Source: Ophioceras dolichostomum | Lineage: Eukaryota > Ascomycota > Sordariomycetes > Magnaporthales > Ophioceraceae | NCBI GenBank assembly: GCA_003049485.1 | Contig: PYST01000239.1 | Coordinates: 1 to 60,079, forward strand | Direction of reading: 5' to 3' | Length of the DNA stretch: 60,079 nt | Shown: piece after piece, positions 22,978 through 35,564 of the stretch | How the letters are laid out: each line of letters starts with the position of its first letter | How positions within the stretch are numbered: the stretch's first letter is position 1 | Notes under the pieces: model-generated | Databases searched by the model: none | What the model was told of the DNA's origin: nothing | The model's input: only the letters and a program-made list of their open reading frames with translations | Translations under genes and position numbers: made by a program

Positions 22978-25317
22978 GGGGAACACTTCGATGAAAGTGC
23001 GAGGTTGCACTAAAACAACGTCAAATTTTGCACATTTTCTGGGCTGGGCGATACTTAACTTCGGAACACGACTTGTGGAGTAAATTGTTGTGAGGGCTGT
23101 TGGAACAGCGTTAAGTAGGAAGGTGTAGGTAAGTTGGCGCGAAGAAGAACGCCGTTCGGATTTGCTGCTTCATCTTTTTTTTTCTGTGTTGTCTGTTGGT
23201 TGGTCTGATGGGTAGGTTCCAATGCCAACAACCTACCTCCTGCATGTATCAGCCGGTGAGCGAACTTTTGCCAGTGTTGGAGAGTGTGCTCGAGATAGGT
23301 GCCTCTCTTCCGTGAGTAGGTAGGTGCGAGATTTGCAGCGTCGGCGCGTCTAACTTTGCTCTATAATAGGCAAATAGGAAGGTCATGGCGAGGTTTGTTT
23401 GAGAGACGAATAGGATCAACCAAATGCTCGGTATATCAGTTTCAAGCTTCTGTAGAACGATGATGGTCGAGGGCGGTAGTTGATGGTGTGTAGAACTCCC
23501 CACATTGTCCCTTTCTGGAATCATTTTGGCTTTCCAGCTGCATGGCGCAGAGGGATTTGGTCACCCTCAGGCCATCCCGACGAGTTCCACAGAATGCCCT
23601 ATTGAGTCAACTGCTTGCGCAACGACGGAGCGGTACATACTTTCAGCTGGCACACCAACCTCAGTGCCGTTGGTGATAATGTCTGCAAACAAACGGTAAT
23701 TAACGGAAGGACACGGCCCAACTGCACTGATGACTGATGACGACCTGGCCAGCAATGACTGCACATCCTGGGGCACACTGCCTAAGTCTCTTTGAGCCTC
23801 AAAATTAGGCAGCAGTGCGTTCTGTATGTGCAGAAGTCCGATAACACAACATCTCTTAATGACTTGTCACTTTTACAGATCTGACATGTCGCTCCTGACT
23901 TGGGGAGGAGCTCTAGAGGCGAACACGGGAGAGCACGGCAACAATATTGGGGAAGTAGCGTGATGCCAAGCGATACCTCCAGCCAATCTAACGGTTTCGG
24001 AGGCTCGAGTTAAAAGGACGACGCGTCTCTTCAAGCTGTTGGTCGCTGCGTTGGGTTGTCTGCCTTAAGAGTCTTTTTGTTTGCCGACCTCGGTGTGGCG
24101 CTGCCCGCCCTCCATATACCTGGCCCTGAAAACATCAGCATGTCCCCACATCTACTACGCCTCACCGACTTCTAACTTACCTCTCTACCTACCGTACCTT
24201 GGTAGGTAGGTAGTCGCTCACTTCATCTAACGTCGCTTGGAACGGTGCAACCAAGTAGTTTGGAGTGAATAGAAATGCAGATACCCAGGGAAACTCCTAG
24301 GTAGTTCCTAATCCTTATAAACATTTTTCTTGCTTCTTTTCGGATCCACTGAATGGCCAACTCCCCACGTCTAAGCCCCTGACGCCAACTTCGACGCCGT
24401 TGCCTGGATGGCAGGGCTGGCAGGCACGACAGCTCACCCCGCAAGGCCCGTCGGATAAGGTACCAATCCATCTCTAGCGGGCAATGAACGGACCGCATTA
24501 GGGCTGAGCTGACAAATATCCCTGGTATGAAGAGAAAGACTGTTTGAAACACGAGTCCCGGGAGACAGAGTGGGACCTTCCGGCCCGCCTCAGCCTCACA
24601 TCCATGGTTCGCCGCTGGTGGTTCGCCCATCCGACCGTCCGATCCAATGGAATCAGATTAATTCGCCTCTGCCCCAAAGGCGGTGGGCAAGATGCCTTGT
24701 CACCCACCATCCGGTGGCTGCCGATGTTGGCCGTCCGCCCAGATTAGGGAATGTTAGGACGAGGCCTTAGAAAAATTGCTCCCCCATCCCCCGTCCAACG
24801 CACATCTGTACCTCTCACCGGGCTGCATGATGTGGCCGGTGGGAGCGATACATCACAAAGATACTGTCCCTGCTTACGCAGCTCGATTACCTGTATGAAT
24901 TCAAGTGACTGCAACAACCTGCATCAATATGCCGGCCAAGCATCACCAGCATCCCTTTTTAGCTACACACCATCTTCACATCGGACCTATACCTTCTCAG
25001 GAGGCGCTACCCGTAACCTTACTGGCACAGTTGCCGCCGTGCGGCCGGAGTCTATAGAGAAATGTTGTGCGCTTCTGACCCAGCGGAGCATCTGCAGGCC
25101 AGGAGTGACCGCATGACCAGAGACCAACCTCTAAACACCCTCTAAACTTCTGCAACGAAGCCTCGCAGGTCGCAACACTCGCCTCCTTCTTCGCGGCTCT
25201 GCTGTTGGGGGCCATTCGTCATCTCTCTCGATCACAGCTCGGCTGCTATCACAAGGTGTAATAGCGTGAACGGCACATAGCAAGGTATCTCACCTCTCAG
25301 GCTCTCTCGATCCTCAC

Positions 25318-25326
25318 TATATAAAT
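25318..25326 (+). promoter_or_regulatory. candidate TATA box
   Basis: TATATAAAT follows a CT-rich stretch. It lies about 570 bases upstream of the small cysteine-rich gene at 25892, so the leader would be long or contain an intron. Confidence 0.4.
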
Positions 25327-25891
25327 CATCCGCACCCTCCGTCTCCTGTATCACGACGATTCGGATAGGCCACCACGCCAACGGATCATCTCAGCTTCAC
25401 TTGTTAGTCCCACTCCTTCCACGACTCTCGGCTTCTTTCATCATCATATCCAAGCCCACCACCGACCTTGAAGCAGCCTTCCAAGCACGTCCACCGTTCA
25501 TCGAGTTCTTCTTCGCGGTCCACTTTGGTCGACCTTTTGCGATCCTTGCGTTCCCGACACCAAGCCTTCACGATCGCCCCCTGCACAACCAGGGAAAGAA
25601 GCGGCACCACATAAAGCTGCAATCCCTCCTTCCGGAACGACCGGGACACTCCTCGGACCGCTATTACTCGGCTCCCAAGAGACGAGACGCCCACCGAGCC
25701 ACCACTCTCATCCGACACGGCCTCGCAGCCCGCAGCACGCCATATAAGCGCAGCCGGAACATCCATCCTCTCACTCCACAACACTAAGCAAGCAGCTAGC
25801 ACACGCTCCTATCTGTCCACTTCCCCACTACCAGCACAAGCACTAATCCCCGGAACCGGACCCCGACCACAAGTAGCAGAAACGAAAAACC

Positions 25892-26050
25892 ATGTGCGCC
25901 TTCACCAAAGCGATCTACGGCTGCGGCCACGAGTACCAGGTCACCAGGACCTACCACACCACCTGGCGCTGCGCCCGCAACCCGCCCATCTGTATCTACG
26001 ACGGCAGCTACAGCTTCAGCGGGTACTGCCCCTCGTGCAGTGGCTGCTGA
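25892..26050 (+). CDS. small cysteine-rich zinc-ribbon-like protein (52 residues)
   Basis: The ATG sits in a good fungal context (AAAACCATG). The frame runs 52 codons to a TGA and has seven cysteines: an YGCGHEYQ motif, two central cysteines (WRC, PIC), and a C-terminal YCPSCSGC. There is no signal peptide, so the Cys/His pattern fits an intracellular zinc-binding fold better than a secreted effector. Short proteins of this general design are common and usually unannotated in ascomycetes (family knowledge, general). A TATA box and CT/CA-rich leader upstream support transcription. It may have been skipped by gene finders because of its size. Function unknown. Confidence 0.6.
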   Translation: MCAFTKAIYGCGHEYQVTRTYHTTWRCARNPPICIYDGSYSFSGYCPSCSGC

Positions 26051-27963
26051 TCTAGCTGTAACGCTACCCCCAAGGTTGCAGTTGCTGCCGGGGCAGTGCT
26101 GCTGCCGCACTCCCAACCGCATCTCTGCGCGAGCATCAGCATCAGCATCAGCGGGGAGAGACACTACTGCCATGGTGAAGGTGAAGGCGGGGGTGGATAT
26201 AAGCCCTTTACGTTGCAGCGTCTCGGAGGTAGAGTGGATATCAACTTGCAGTCCAACGACGCGGGATGTTATGGTTTCTGTACCCATATTTCTTCTCTCC
26301 ACACTCTCTCCATTTCCTTCTTTTTTGTCCCCCTTCTCTTGTCTCCGTTTCTGCATTTCGTCGTTACGGATTACTTCTTATCACTTTCCACTCGTTTTAA
26401 GTACTACCGTTCCACATTCTCTCCTTTTTTTATGTTCCATCCTGTCTTTTCTTTGTATACTTTCTAGTGTTAACTTTCCTCTCTGTCAGCAGAAACCCTT
26501 CACTACAGCCTGCCCTCTAACATCGATCACTGGCCAGCTATTTGGCTCCGAGTGTACCTCGAAGCACCAACGAGCTACCTAGCTACCTAGGTAGAGAGAT
26601 AGTTAAGTAGTGTACTAGGTGGGAGCAACTTATCCTGTATGGCAGATTTCAACAAAAAAAATAGACGCACCTTAGCCCAGGCACATTATAGATGCATGCA
26701 CCATGCACGTTTCAGCCGCTCAATGCTGTAGTATTTTCTTGCTGTGACACTACTACTTTATCTACAGCCATCGTCACCCCAGCCGGCCTTGGCAAAACGC
26801 GACCTCGTTTTCGAAATCAGCCTTGCCATCCGTATGCCGATTACTCGCAGGGGTTATTTAGCTTGTTGTGTGGCGGTTAGTACTAGTTCGGATCCGACCT
26901 GTACTTCAAAATCTGCCTTCGGGTTTTCGCATTCTCGCACGCTGTCGCTTATCCCCATCCATTCCATTTTCCCCCGCCCACGACCACGGAAAGGCACATT
27001 ACCTACCTACCTATGCTTGAATACGCGAGTGCCTCCTCCTCTTGCGTCTCGCTTATCCTGAGGTTCTTTGTGGCTGGCAACGGGTTTATGGGTGGTGTGT
27101 GTTAGTGGTGTTGCCTGACCTGCTGCGGCTGACATGCACGGCATCCCACCTTCGTGACGTGGTTTTTTTGTCTATCTGCTGTTTCCCTTTCGTCCTGTCC
27201 TGTCTGCCAGTGTGCCACGCCCTTCTGACTTCACCGGCCTAGTATCTGTCGGGCCTGCTAAGCAGAGTACTTCGTCGACATGCAAGCTCGTCTTGTAAGG
27301 CGGAGCTGTTGACATGCAGTTAGGTAGGCCGTCATCACTGCACGCATGCACGTCAACGCATTCCATATATGGCGGCTATTTTCGCCCCCACCTCAACCCA
27401 ACATCTGGACCCATAGTCAAGCACGCCTGAATTTTCTCGATGCGGCTCTGCGCCATATAGTATCCTTCTCTGTCGGTGGCTCTCTCCTTGGTGTCTAAGT
27501 ACATATACACTCTAGATGTTTCAATATTCCCGCCTCGGCCTACTTAGGTATGAATCATCTTAGAAGCGTCTAACGCTGTTAATAAGTCCGATTCGAGCTA
27601 CTCCAGTTGGCTGCGTCACGCGTCAGAGCCCCCGATGCAATACCACCCGCCTTCCTCGCTTTCAACATATCTGACAACGTGACGAGGGGCTCTCGGGAAA
27701 GGGCCTCCGTATCCACATACTGTCTTGAGTGGTGCGTGACTGTGCGGTAGGATGCTGAACAATCCTATGAAATGTCTTCCGTCATTTTCGTCTACCCCGG
27801 ACTTGTTGGATTTTGCCCACATTATCGTCTTGATGTTCCCCGACGGTTCGCCAACAACTTGCCACGTGGTTAACTAGATACGATCCTCTATACAAGCAGC
27901 GTCTGGTTTTCGTGGGGACAAGCCGGCTGGAGCCGCACGTACGTGTGTTGGCAATTTCATACT
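26051..27963. other. intergenic, no gene recognised
   Basis: This holds the 3' flank of the small Cys-rich gene, pyrimidine-rich stretches, and TACC patches at about 26574-26595 and 27000-27012. No frame is convincing. Confidence 0.5.
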
Positions 27964-30900
27964 CTACCATCCTGAGACTGGCTGACCAGCTGTGCCTGGG
28001 TCCTCCGAGTCCTCAGTGTCCAGCGACCATGCGTCCCAGCCGAATCGCCGCCGGCCGGACCCCAACGATACCGTAATCCATGTCCGCACTTTCATTTCTC
28101 GTTCTGAACGGGGTCTGTCGTCCTTCAAGTAGCAGTATGTTCCGACCCGGGGGAAGGCCGGCCCCATGCCAACCACGCCCGCCAGAGCCAAAGCTTGGTG
28201 CATGGTGCGGCGGGAATTGATTTCATCCCCGTACTCCAAGAGGAAATTGCCTTCGCTGGTACTCCTTCGGGCGTTGGCGGACATCGGCAACATCAAAGCC
28301 TCCTCGATAAGGTTGCAGGGTTCATGACCGCTTGCAAGTGGAATCCCGCTCCGAGTGTTTCCAAACACGCTCTCAAGCTTGACGGATCCGTCCTCTAGAA
28401 TCATATTGCCGTGACGGAGCAAAAGATCCAGCCATCTTCTCGACTTGAACCTGGCCGTGAAGCTGAGCAGTGTCATGGAGATGTCGTTTTTGAGCCAGAT
28501 TCCTGTTTCGAAGGCGTTTTTCCAGGTCGAGCAATGGCTTTCCAGGATCGCTTTGGCGATTTCAAATCTTGTGTCCTCGTCTACCCAGTCGTGGTGTTCT
28601 AGCAGGAAGAGCCGTACCAGAACATCTCCAAGGGGTGCGGCGTGCACGATTGGGTAGATGCGGCCGACCGCGCGTACCAAAATATTGGTTGAGCTTCCGG
28701 CCATGAAAGGACTACTATCCTTTTCCCGAAAGGAAATCATCGAGTAGAAATCGCGCAGTTCCGACTCCATACGCGAATTGGGGTGGGAGCTGCGTAGGAG
28801 CAATTCTCGCAGGACGTTGACCACGGCCCGGGGCCTGTCGGGCTCCAAGGCCCAGCTAGGGCCCAGGGCCGCAATGAACAAGACGAGGTTGACATGCCTC
28901 GGGGTGGCTGGGTACATGTAGGGAATCCATCGATCGAGGCCAGACACAATCTGACTCATTACTGCCATGACCGAGCCTGGATCCTTCCCCTCGACCAGGC
29001 CCAAGAATGGCAAAGAGCGCAGGCCGTCGATGAACGTCGAGTATTCCAGCGCCATGTCCTTCGGCATTAAGTGAAAGCCGACTGGGGACCCCTGTTCAAG
29101 TCGAAATGGGCTGAAGTGATCAGGGCCAGTGTGGGAAAAGGGGAAAGTCGACCTCGAGGCGTCTGGGGCCCGTTCCTCGCCGCTCCTGTTCGCCCAGGCG
29201 GCATCCTCCTGTTGTAAATGATAGATGAGAAAAGAGGCGAGTTTCCGTAGGCCATGCGGATGGGGCCATTTGCTAGTGATGGCCCCACAGATCAACGCAT
29301 GGCCGGTAGCTGCTCCGAGTTTCCGTGACACGCAGTTCGTCTGGAGTCCCCGAATTCCCTTTCGCAGAAACTCGTGTGCGGTCTGGTGAATGAGCTGTAC
29401 TTTCAGATCTTCAGCTGCTGGCTCTAATTGTGTAGTACATATCTGGGTGTCGGCTGTGTCTTCGCCTCGGCTCCCAGTGCGAGTATTGGCGACGGCTGGG
29501 CCCACGACGTCGACTAGGCCACCCGTGCGGCTCCTCAGCCAAGCGGTCAGCTCTGGGGTGTCACTTTCCTCGCGTGAATCAGTCTGAGTCGCGGGAACTC
29601 TTTCCTCCCCCGCAGTCCTGCCGCCTCCAAACTTGTGGCGAAAGGTTTTTCTTGGACCCTGTTCGACGGCGGAGATTGCTGCCAGCGTTGCAGTCCGAAG
29701 CTCGGCAAGGCTGAGCTGGTGCGCGCTGTCAAGCACAATCCTGCAGGCGGCAATGCACTCGGGAGCGTACTCTGGGCGGATCCTCTTCATCGTATGTTCG
29801 TACAGATCCTGCAGCTCATCTGGAAGAGACGAGATCAGAGCCTCCAGCTGCTGAGGAGGCGTCCCGTCGATGATGTTCTGGCAGAGCTCTTCGAGGACAA
29901 TACGGACCCAAATAAAGACGCCCCTTGCCTTGTCTGTAATCTGTTTTGAGAATCTCCCGGCCATTTCGTCGAGTACTCCGGGTTCGGCGGTGGTGGAGCG
30001 ACCCTCGGCCGATCCAACAGCGTCCTCGAGCAGGGAACGACAGTAAGACGCAATGTCTGAGCGCGTGAAATCATGGATCGCGAAGGAGAGAATGTGGGAA
30101 CTCTCTCCCAGATGTTTCTGGAAGATCGGCCATGGTCTGCTTGCCAGGCAGATTTTCAGTACGCTGCTGGGTCTGCTTCCGGAACCCAGACTGGCCCGGA
30201 CAACCTTTGAAGCCAGCTCTCTTACAATGCTGAGAACCTGCATATTCTCGGCCTGGTCCTCATTCTCGTCAAGTGCGTCGATGAACAGAACGCATCTTCG
30301 TCTGCATCCTTCGCGAGGCTGACAGAGGTGACTGACGAGGCCCAAGACTACATCTTGCAAAACCCAGACAGACCACGTCGGCCGTGGTGCCCGTTGACTC
30401 GACACGAGCGTCTGGAAGATGCTCCGGACCGAGTTGAAGCCGTCCGGAAACTGCAAGAGTAGCTGATATAAAAGCTCCTGCAGCATCCCGGCCAGGCTCT
30501 TTTGCACGACACTTTTCCCTCGCAGATGGAAGAAGTACCCAACCGGCTTCCCCTCGCCGTCAGGCATGTGCTCGAGAAGGCGGGGGTCTCCCATCGCAAA
30601 GCGCATCAGGGTCGATTTCCCCGATCCTGGCTTGCCGGTGATCCAGAAGAGAGGACTGAACCTCCTCTCGTCGTCAGCCAACCACCTCGTGAACGGGACT
30701 CTGTCGCTGAATAACCATTCAAAGCTCTCCTTGTGCCGTCGTGACACCTCCTCGATTCGGGCCCGGGCGGTCGGGTCGTTGAGGCTCTGGAGGCAGTCGA
30801 GATAGCTCAAGTCTCCCAGTCCTATCGTTACAGCCTAGTTAGCATGACGATCCGCAGGGACATACAACAATACCTTACACCACCTCTGCAGTTTTCCTAG

Positions 30901-31811
30901 AGTCAAGGCGCGTGCTTTTCAGACTTACGGGACACTCGCGCTTCGTGAGCCCTGATCCAGCGATTCAGCACATTCGAGACACGGATGAATCCTGTGTCGG
31001 ACGAACTGGTGAATTTGGCCATGTACCGATGGTCCGCCGGGATCCCCTGAACTTCCTCCCTGGGATGGCCGACTTTGGCACACTCCGGCGGCACAATCCT
31101 GGTACCAATAAGACCCCTTCGCGTCTCCTTCTCCTCGTAGAACGAGAAGATGCCCACGTGCGGGTGCTTGGTAGTCGTTTCATAGAAGACGGTCGTGATT
31201 CGATCCAGTGTTTCCGAACTCTTCTCCAGGGCACGAAGTAGCTTTGTGTTGGCGCTCTGGGCGGCAAAGATCTTCGTCAGTGTGAAGGCGATCTTCCCAT
31301 ACGAGGCGACAGCCGAGCCCCTATGAGGCGTGCCCAAGAAGACGATACCCCGGGTGGCCTCCACGACGCCCCTGAGCCCGGGTTTTTCGCTGGTCGAAGA
31401 CTGATTCAACGCCTCCTTCAGCACCAGACCGCCTAAGCTGTGGACCACGAAAGCCAGAGAGATGTCTCCCTTTGATGTCTCGGTCAGGGTCCTTAGGTCG
31501 TGTAGGAGGTTCGCCCCGTGCTGGTGGACTGTGTTCAAGCCCGCCGCCCCCATGAACTTCTCCACATCGGCATCGTAGCCAAAGGAATAGACGGCAGTCT
31601 TCCTATTCAACACGTCCGGCAGCAGGTCCTCAGGCCAAAATGGCTTCTTCTTTGCCTTCGAGGCGTCATCCGCCCACGTCTTCCAGGGATGACCGAAGAG
31701 ACCGTGGATGAAGACCACGACCGATTGGGTCTTGCTATTGCTGGAGTCCGTCGTGGGCTTGAACACTTCGTTGAGCCCATTGCGAAAGCGAGCCATCTCA
31801 GGCGGCGCCAT
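27964..31811 (-). CDS. NLR-like protein: SesB/PGAP1-like alpha/beta hydrolase plus NACHT NTPase
   Basis: Two exons (30929-31811, 27964-30821) give 1246 residues. The 107-nt intron has a GTAAGT donor, a CTAAC branch site and a CGATAG acceptor, and joins VSR to LGDLSYLDCL in frame. Residues about 30-280 are an alpha/beta hydrolase of the SERAC1/PGAP1/SesB type, with VFIHGLFGHPWKTW and a nucleophile Ser near 125 in VVHSLGGLV, then GIVFLGTPHRGS. The NACHT domain follows: Walker A GKPGSGKST near residue 360 and Walker B CVLFIDALDE near 475. The remaining C-terminal 700 residues show no obvious ankyrin, WD40 or TPR repeats. Hydrolase-NACHT architectures are known for fungal NLRs linked to heterokaryon incompatibility and regulated cell death; that role is inferred here. 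If the intron were missed, the locus would be annotated as two genes. Confidence 0.88.
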
Positions 31812-32801
31812 TGCGCTAATGCTTCACAGCCTTACCCCCAGCCGATGGTCAGGGTAAGCCCCGCAAGCACCGGACGACGCCTGGAAAATCGGATATCAGA
31901 ATCAGAAGAAGAATCAAAGGGGCTTGAGAATGCGCGAACTTGTGAAATGAAACGACGATAGCGCTCGACGGCTGCAACTGATCGTTCGTGAGCAGAAGTG
32001 TGATGCTCTGTGATTGAAAAAATTGCCCGAAATTTTCGCAAGTCGTCGCGGTGCGGCTGAAGAGCTGTCGGCTGCAAGCCACATCACATGAGAGGAAGAA
32101 CACCATGGCTACGTTCAGCGAATGATGTGGCAGTCGTGCCTTGGATACCTGAGAGCCAAGGCCGCCACTTGGCGGCGCAGACGACCCAAGCGAACATGAA
32201 GGCATTCAGTCAATGAGGCCATCGCGTCGCAACGTCGAGCGTGGAAACGAGGGGGCAAAAAGGAAAAAAAGAGAGAAGCAGATCATGCCGTTTGCGATCC
32301 CCTGAGCGGAACAGATTTGATGATGCCCCGTCCAGAGACGACGCCTGGGCATGGAATACGAAAAAGGCTGGCCAGGATCCCCGCATTCTCTCGCGGACGT
32401 GGTTCGTTGTTGTTGCACTCGGGAACGGTTCCCGAAAGGAGCTGTCGGTACTGTTATGCATCGCGCAGCACCAGGGCGAGCTCTGCCACTGACTCCAGGA
32501 AGCAACGCCCAGAGAAGGAAGATCGTTGGTTCCTTGTTCACCGGTCCCTGAAGCATGCACGTCACGCTATTGGCCACCATGCCTCTACTGACATGGCTTC
32601 ACCACATCAAAATCTCGTGTTCGGTGGTTGACCCGTCCGCCAAGTGACACTTGATGACGAGGGAGGTGCCTTGAATTACCCCGACTTGGCCATTTCCTGG
32701 GGTATTTTAAGGTCGAGCAGCGCCGTCTTCATCACTTCATCAACAATGGGAGAAGGCGCATTTCATACAACACAAACAAAGCCAAAGAATATCCAGCGAA
32801 A
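31812..32801. other. divergent intergenic, no gene recognised
   Basis: About 1 kb between the NLR gene and the secreted Cys-rich gene, which point away from each other. It probably holds both promoters. No coding frame is convincing. Confidence 0.5.
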
Positions 32802-33420
32802 ATGCAGCAACTCTCCCGAACCATCCTGATGCTCTTCGCTTTGTACGGGCACACCATATCCTCCCCAGTCTCCTCCACCACTCGTCCTCCGTACCGTACT
32901 TTGAACTAACGAACGACCTCACAACAGCGCGTCCGTCGCGACAAGCCAAACGAGCCATCGCGACGATGGAGTCACCGCGACGACCCTGACGCTCCCCACC
33001 GGCATTTCCAGCCCGCCGTCGTCGATCCAGACGGGCTGCCCGACCGTGACGGAGACGCGCGAGCTGTGCAGCACGTGCGGCGTGCCGGCCTGCCTGGGCC
33101 TCGCGACCGTGACGCAGTACCCGTGCGATTGCCCGGCCAAGATCGCCACCGTCTACCTAGACTTCCCCTGCTCCGAGAGCTGCAGGGGCATCTGGTGCTC
33201 GACCAGCTACGACATCGTCACGGCCTCGGCCACGACCTGTCCGACCACCACCACCACCGGCACCGGCACCAACACCGACACCGGCACCACCTCGACGAAG
33301 GGTACGTCGACCAAGGGCACGACGACCACGGGAACGACCTCGTCGTCATCCTCACGGGGGAGCGGACCTGTGTCGACGGCCGCGGCTGCTAGGCTCGCGC
33401 CGTTCAAGCTATGGATATAA
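32802..33420 (+). CDS. small secreted cysteine-rich protein with Thr/Ser-rich tail
   Basis: Two exons (32802-32842 and 32928-33420) give 177 residues. The 85-nt intron has a weaker GTACGG donor but a good CTAAC branch site and ACAACAG acceptor. Splicing makes a clean signal peptide (MQQLSRTILMLFAFASVATS) that neither frame gives alone, which is the main support for the model. The mature part has ten cysteines (CPTV, LCSTCGVPAC, PCDCP, PCSESC, WC, TTC) followed by a Thr/Ser/Gly-rich stalk with TKGT-type repeats, likely O-glycosylated. The extreme C-terminus is mildly hydrophobic, so a GPI anchor is possible but weak. It could be a cell-wall protein or an effector candidate; I recognise no named family. 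Confidence 0.72.
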
Positions 33421-35564
33421 TGATGGTTTTAGGGAATGATATGTAGGAGCTTCCGCTGTGGCGAGTAATTGCGTGATGTGTAGTGGTGATTTTTTATTTT
33501 TTTTATTCGGATAGGGACGCGTCAAGAAAGAAGGCAGTTAGGAGAGAAAAAAGGGTATGAACGCCGTTTGCTCAATGCTAGCGCGTTCTGCCGATTCTCG
33601 ACAACATCAATCCCCGTCCTTCCGAGCTGTCTGAGTGTGTTGACTATTACCTACCAGCAAGTGGCCCTTTATGTAGCTAACAAGAACTGCAGCTAGTCGT
33701 CACTTTCCCTTTAGTTCCCGCTAATCAATATCTACGCGGCCCGTATAGTGTAAAGGAGTGCGGGATGCAGGAGAGAATGCAACTTGAACCTGATGTGTCG
33801 TCGAAACAAGCCCCGCGGAACGGAGACCGCCAGAAGTCAATGGGTAGGCCGTACGCCGGGTACCAGGTAGGTGCCTCCTCTAGCGGGTCAAAAACAGACT
33901 TCCGGCCCATCAACACCGATTCCTCGAACGTTCCAGATCCCGGTCTTAAACCCGATCGGAGTGAGAGCACTGATGACGACACTCCATAGATGGACTCGCT
34001 CCAAGCCCACCCAACATTAGCGTTGGCCTGGATCATATCCCGCCCAAATTTACCGACCATGGATGTCGGCGGATCCAACCTGATACTCCCAGTCCCCGAA
34101 ATCGGTCACATATGTGTGTGCCCATTGCTTCTTCGAGGTATCTTACCGCTTGATCCGACATCATCGAATTGGCCGGATGATCAAGGTTAGGTAATTCTTA
34201 CCTAGACGCACGTCAAGAATGGCGTAGGACCTTCTACTCCGCACACGTGCTGTGCATGGATACCGCTATTGCCAGCGAGGAAGGGGTTGCCAAATCCACC
34301 ACAACCAACAAACCATCAGCAGCCGAGCGAAGATCGGAAGTACGGCACAATCTGCGAAGCAAAGAAGCACACCCACACACACACAAAGCTGGGAGGCACG
34401 ACAGTCCTTCCCCTCCCGGCAGCACGCATTCGGTGATAACAGAAAACGAGCCAACATTTCCGCATTGGCACGTCTATCAGATCGTTGTTGATGGGCTGCT
34501 GATAGCTGCCGTGGAACAGAACCTCGGCCATGCACAGCAGCTCGAAGAGGCCTATCACTCACATCGTCAACCAATCCCTACCATCGAGACGGTATCGGCC
34601 ACCCATCCCATCCAATCCCTCCCACCCCATCCAATCCATTCCAAAACCTCATCCTTGATATCAACCAACGGCACCAACATTCCCAGGCTTTCGCTCTTTT
34701 TCCAGGTCGACCCCACAACTGAGCCGCCCACACACACTCATCACACCCATACACACCAAACACCCTGACACCCACCCACCGCCATGACGACCTGCAGAAG
34801 ACCCAAACGTCAATGGACCGGCCTGGCCCTGCCTTGCCCTGCCAGCCGACCCCGCTGGCGCCCCATTAGTAACCAAAGAACCCCATGTTCCAGCGTTGAC
34901 GATGGCGCTATCCAAGTGGAGAAGTCTTGGATGATGATATTGGGCGATGGGCGGCGGCTGGGGGGTTGATGGAGCGGATATTCGGCTCGATCTGAACGAC
35001 AGCATTTCGAGCGGGTCAACGAACTAGGTAGGCTCGCCTCCGTCTCCCAAAGCCGAAGATGGCTACCAATTTTTGTGTCTTCTTTTCTTTCTCGGCTTCC
35101 CTCTCTCTCCTCTACAAACATCTCTTCTCTTCCCAACACCTTCCCGCCTCGCCAAGGCCGTTTATCACCTATAGAAACGCGCCCCTGATCATCAACGCCT
35201 GGCCTCTCTCGTGCATGAGTCAAAGCGGTGGCCACTGGCAACCTCCACCTACATACTACGGGGCCTGACTCTCCTACTGCACGGTGTGGGAATCGCCTTG
35301 TCAGACCGGGGCCAGGCGTATTCCGAGGATCGGTCTTTTCCAGCGGGGCCGGCCGATGAGTGTGGGTGAAGCGGGGAAGGAGGGAACAACAGCTGCCAAA
35401 TGCCGTGGAATCGCCGGCGGGTGTAGCAGCTCTAGTTACCAGCGAGTAAGAGAGGGGGGAAAGCCAAAAAGGGGGTCGCCTCCGATTGTAGCTGGGACCC
35501 GTACTTACCTAGGAATCTCTCTCTGGAAACCTCCTATAAACCGCCACCACAGTTCCCTTCAGAG
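33421..35564. other. intergenic, no gene recognised
   Basis: About 2.1 kb with A/T runs near 33490-33510, a CA-rich stretch near 34368-34390 and repeated CCCATCCAATCC-like units near 34600-34640. Frames such as 34247-34768 are His/Thr/Pro-rich products of these simple repeats. No gene is supported. Confidence 0.5.

Larger units (their letters stand above)
20811..25317. other. long gene-poor stretch with an assembly gap
   Basis: About 4.5 kb in which no frame has a recognisable product. It holds the upstream region of the 19.4-20.8 kb gene, GT-rich low-complexity DNA near 21950-22220, the run of Ns, and TACC/GGTA patches at about 23315-23330 and 24180-24215. Several frames of 100-150 codons exist on both strands, but their composition is unlike the coding genes of the window. 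Confidence 0.5.

Noticed and set aside
34326..34340. Ten-base match to a sequencing adapter start (AGATCGGAAG)
   Set aside because: The match stops after ten bases and the sequence continues normally; chance is sufficient.
34247..34768. 173-codon His/Thr/Pro-rich frame
   Set aside because: Arises from CA and CCCATCCAATCC simple repeats; alternative frames are open for the same reason.
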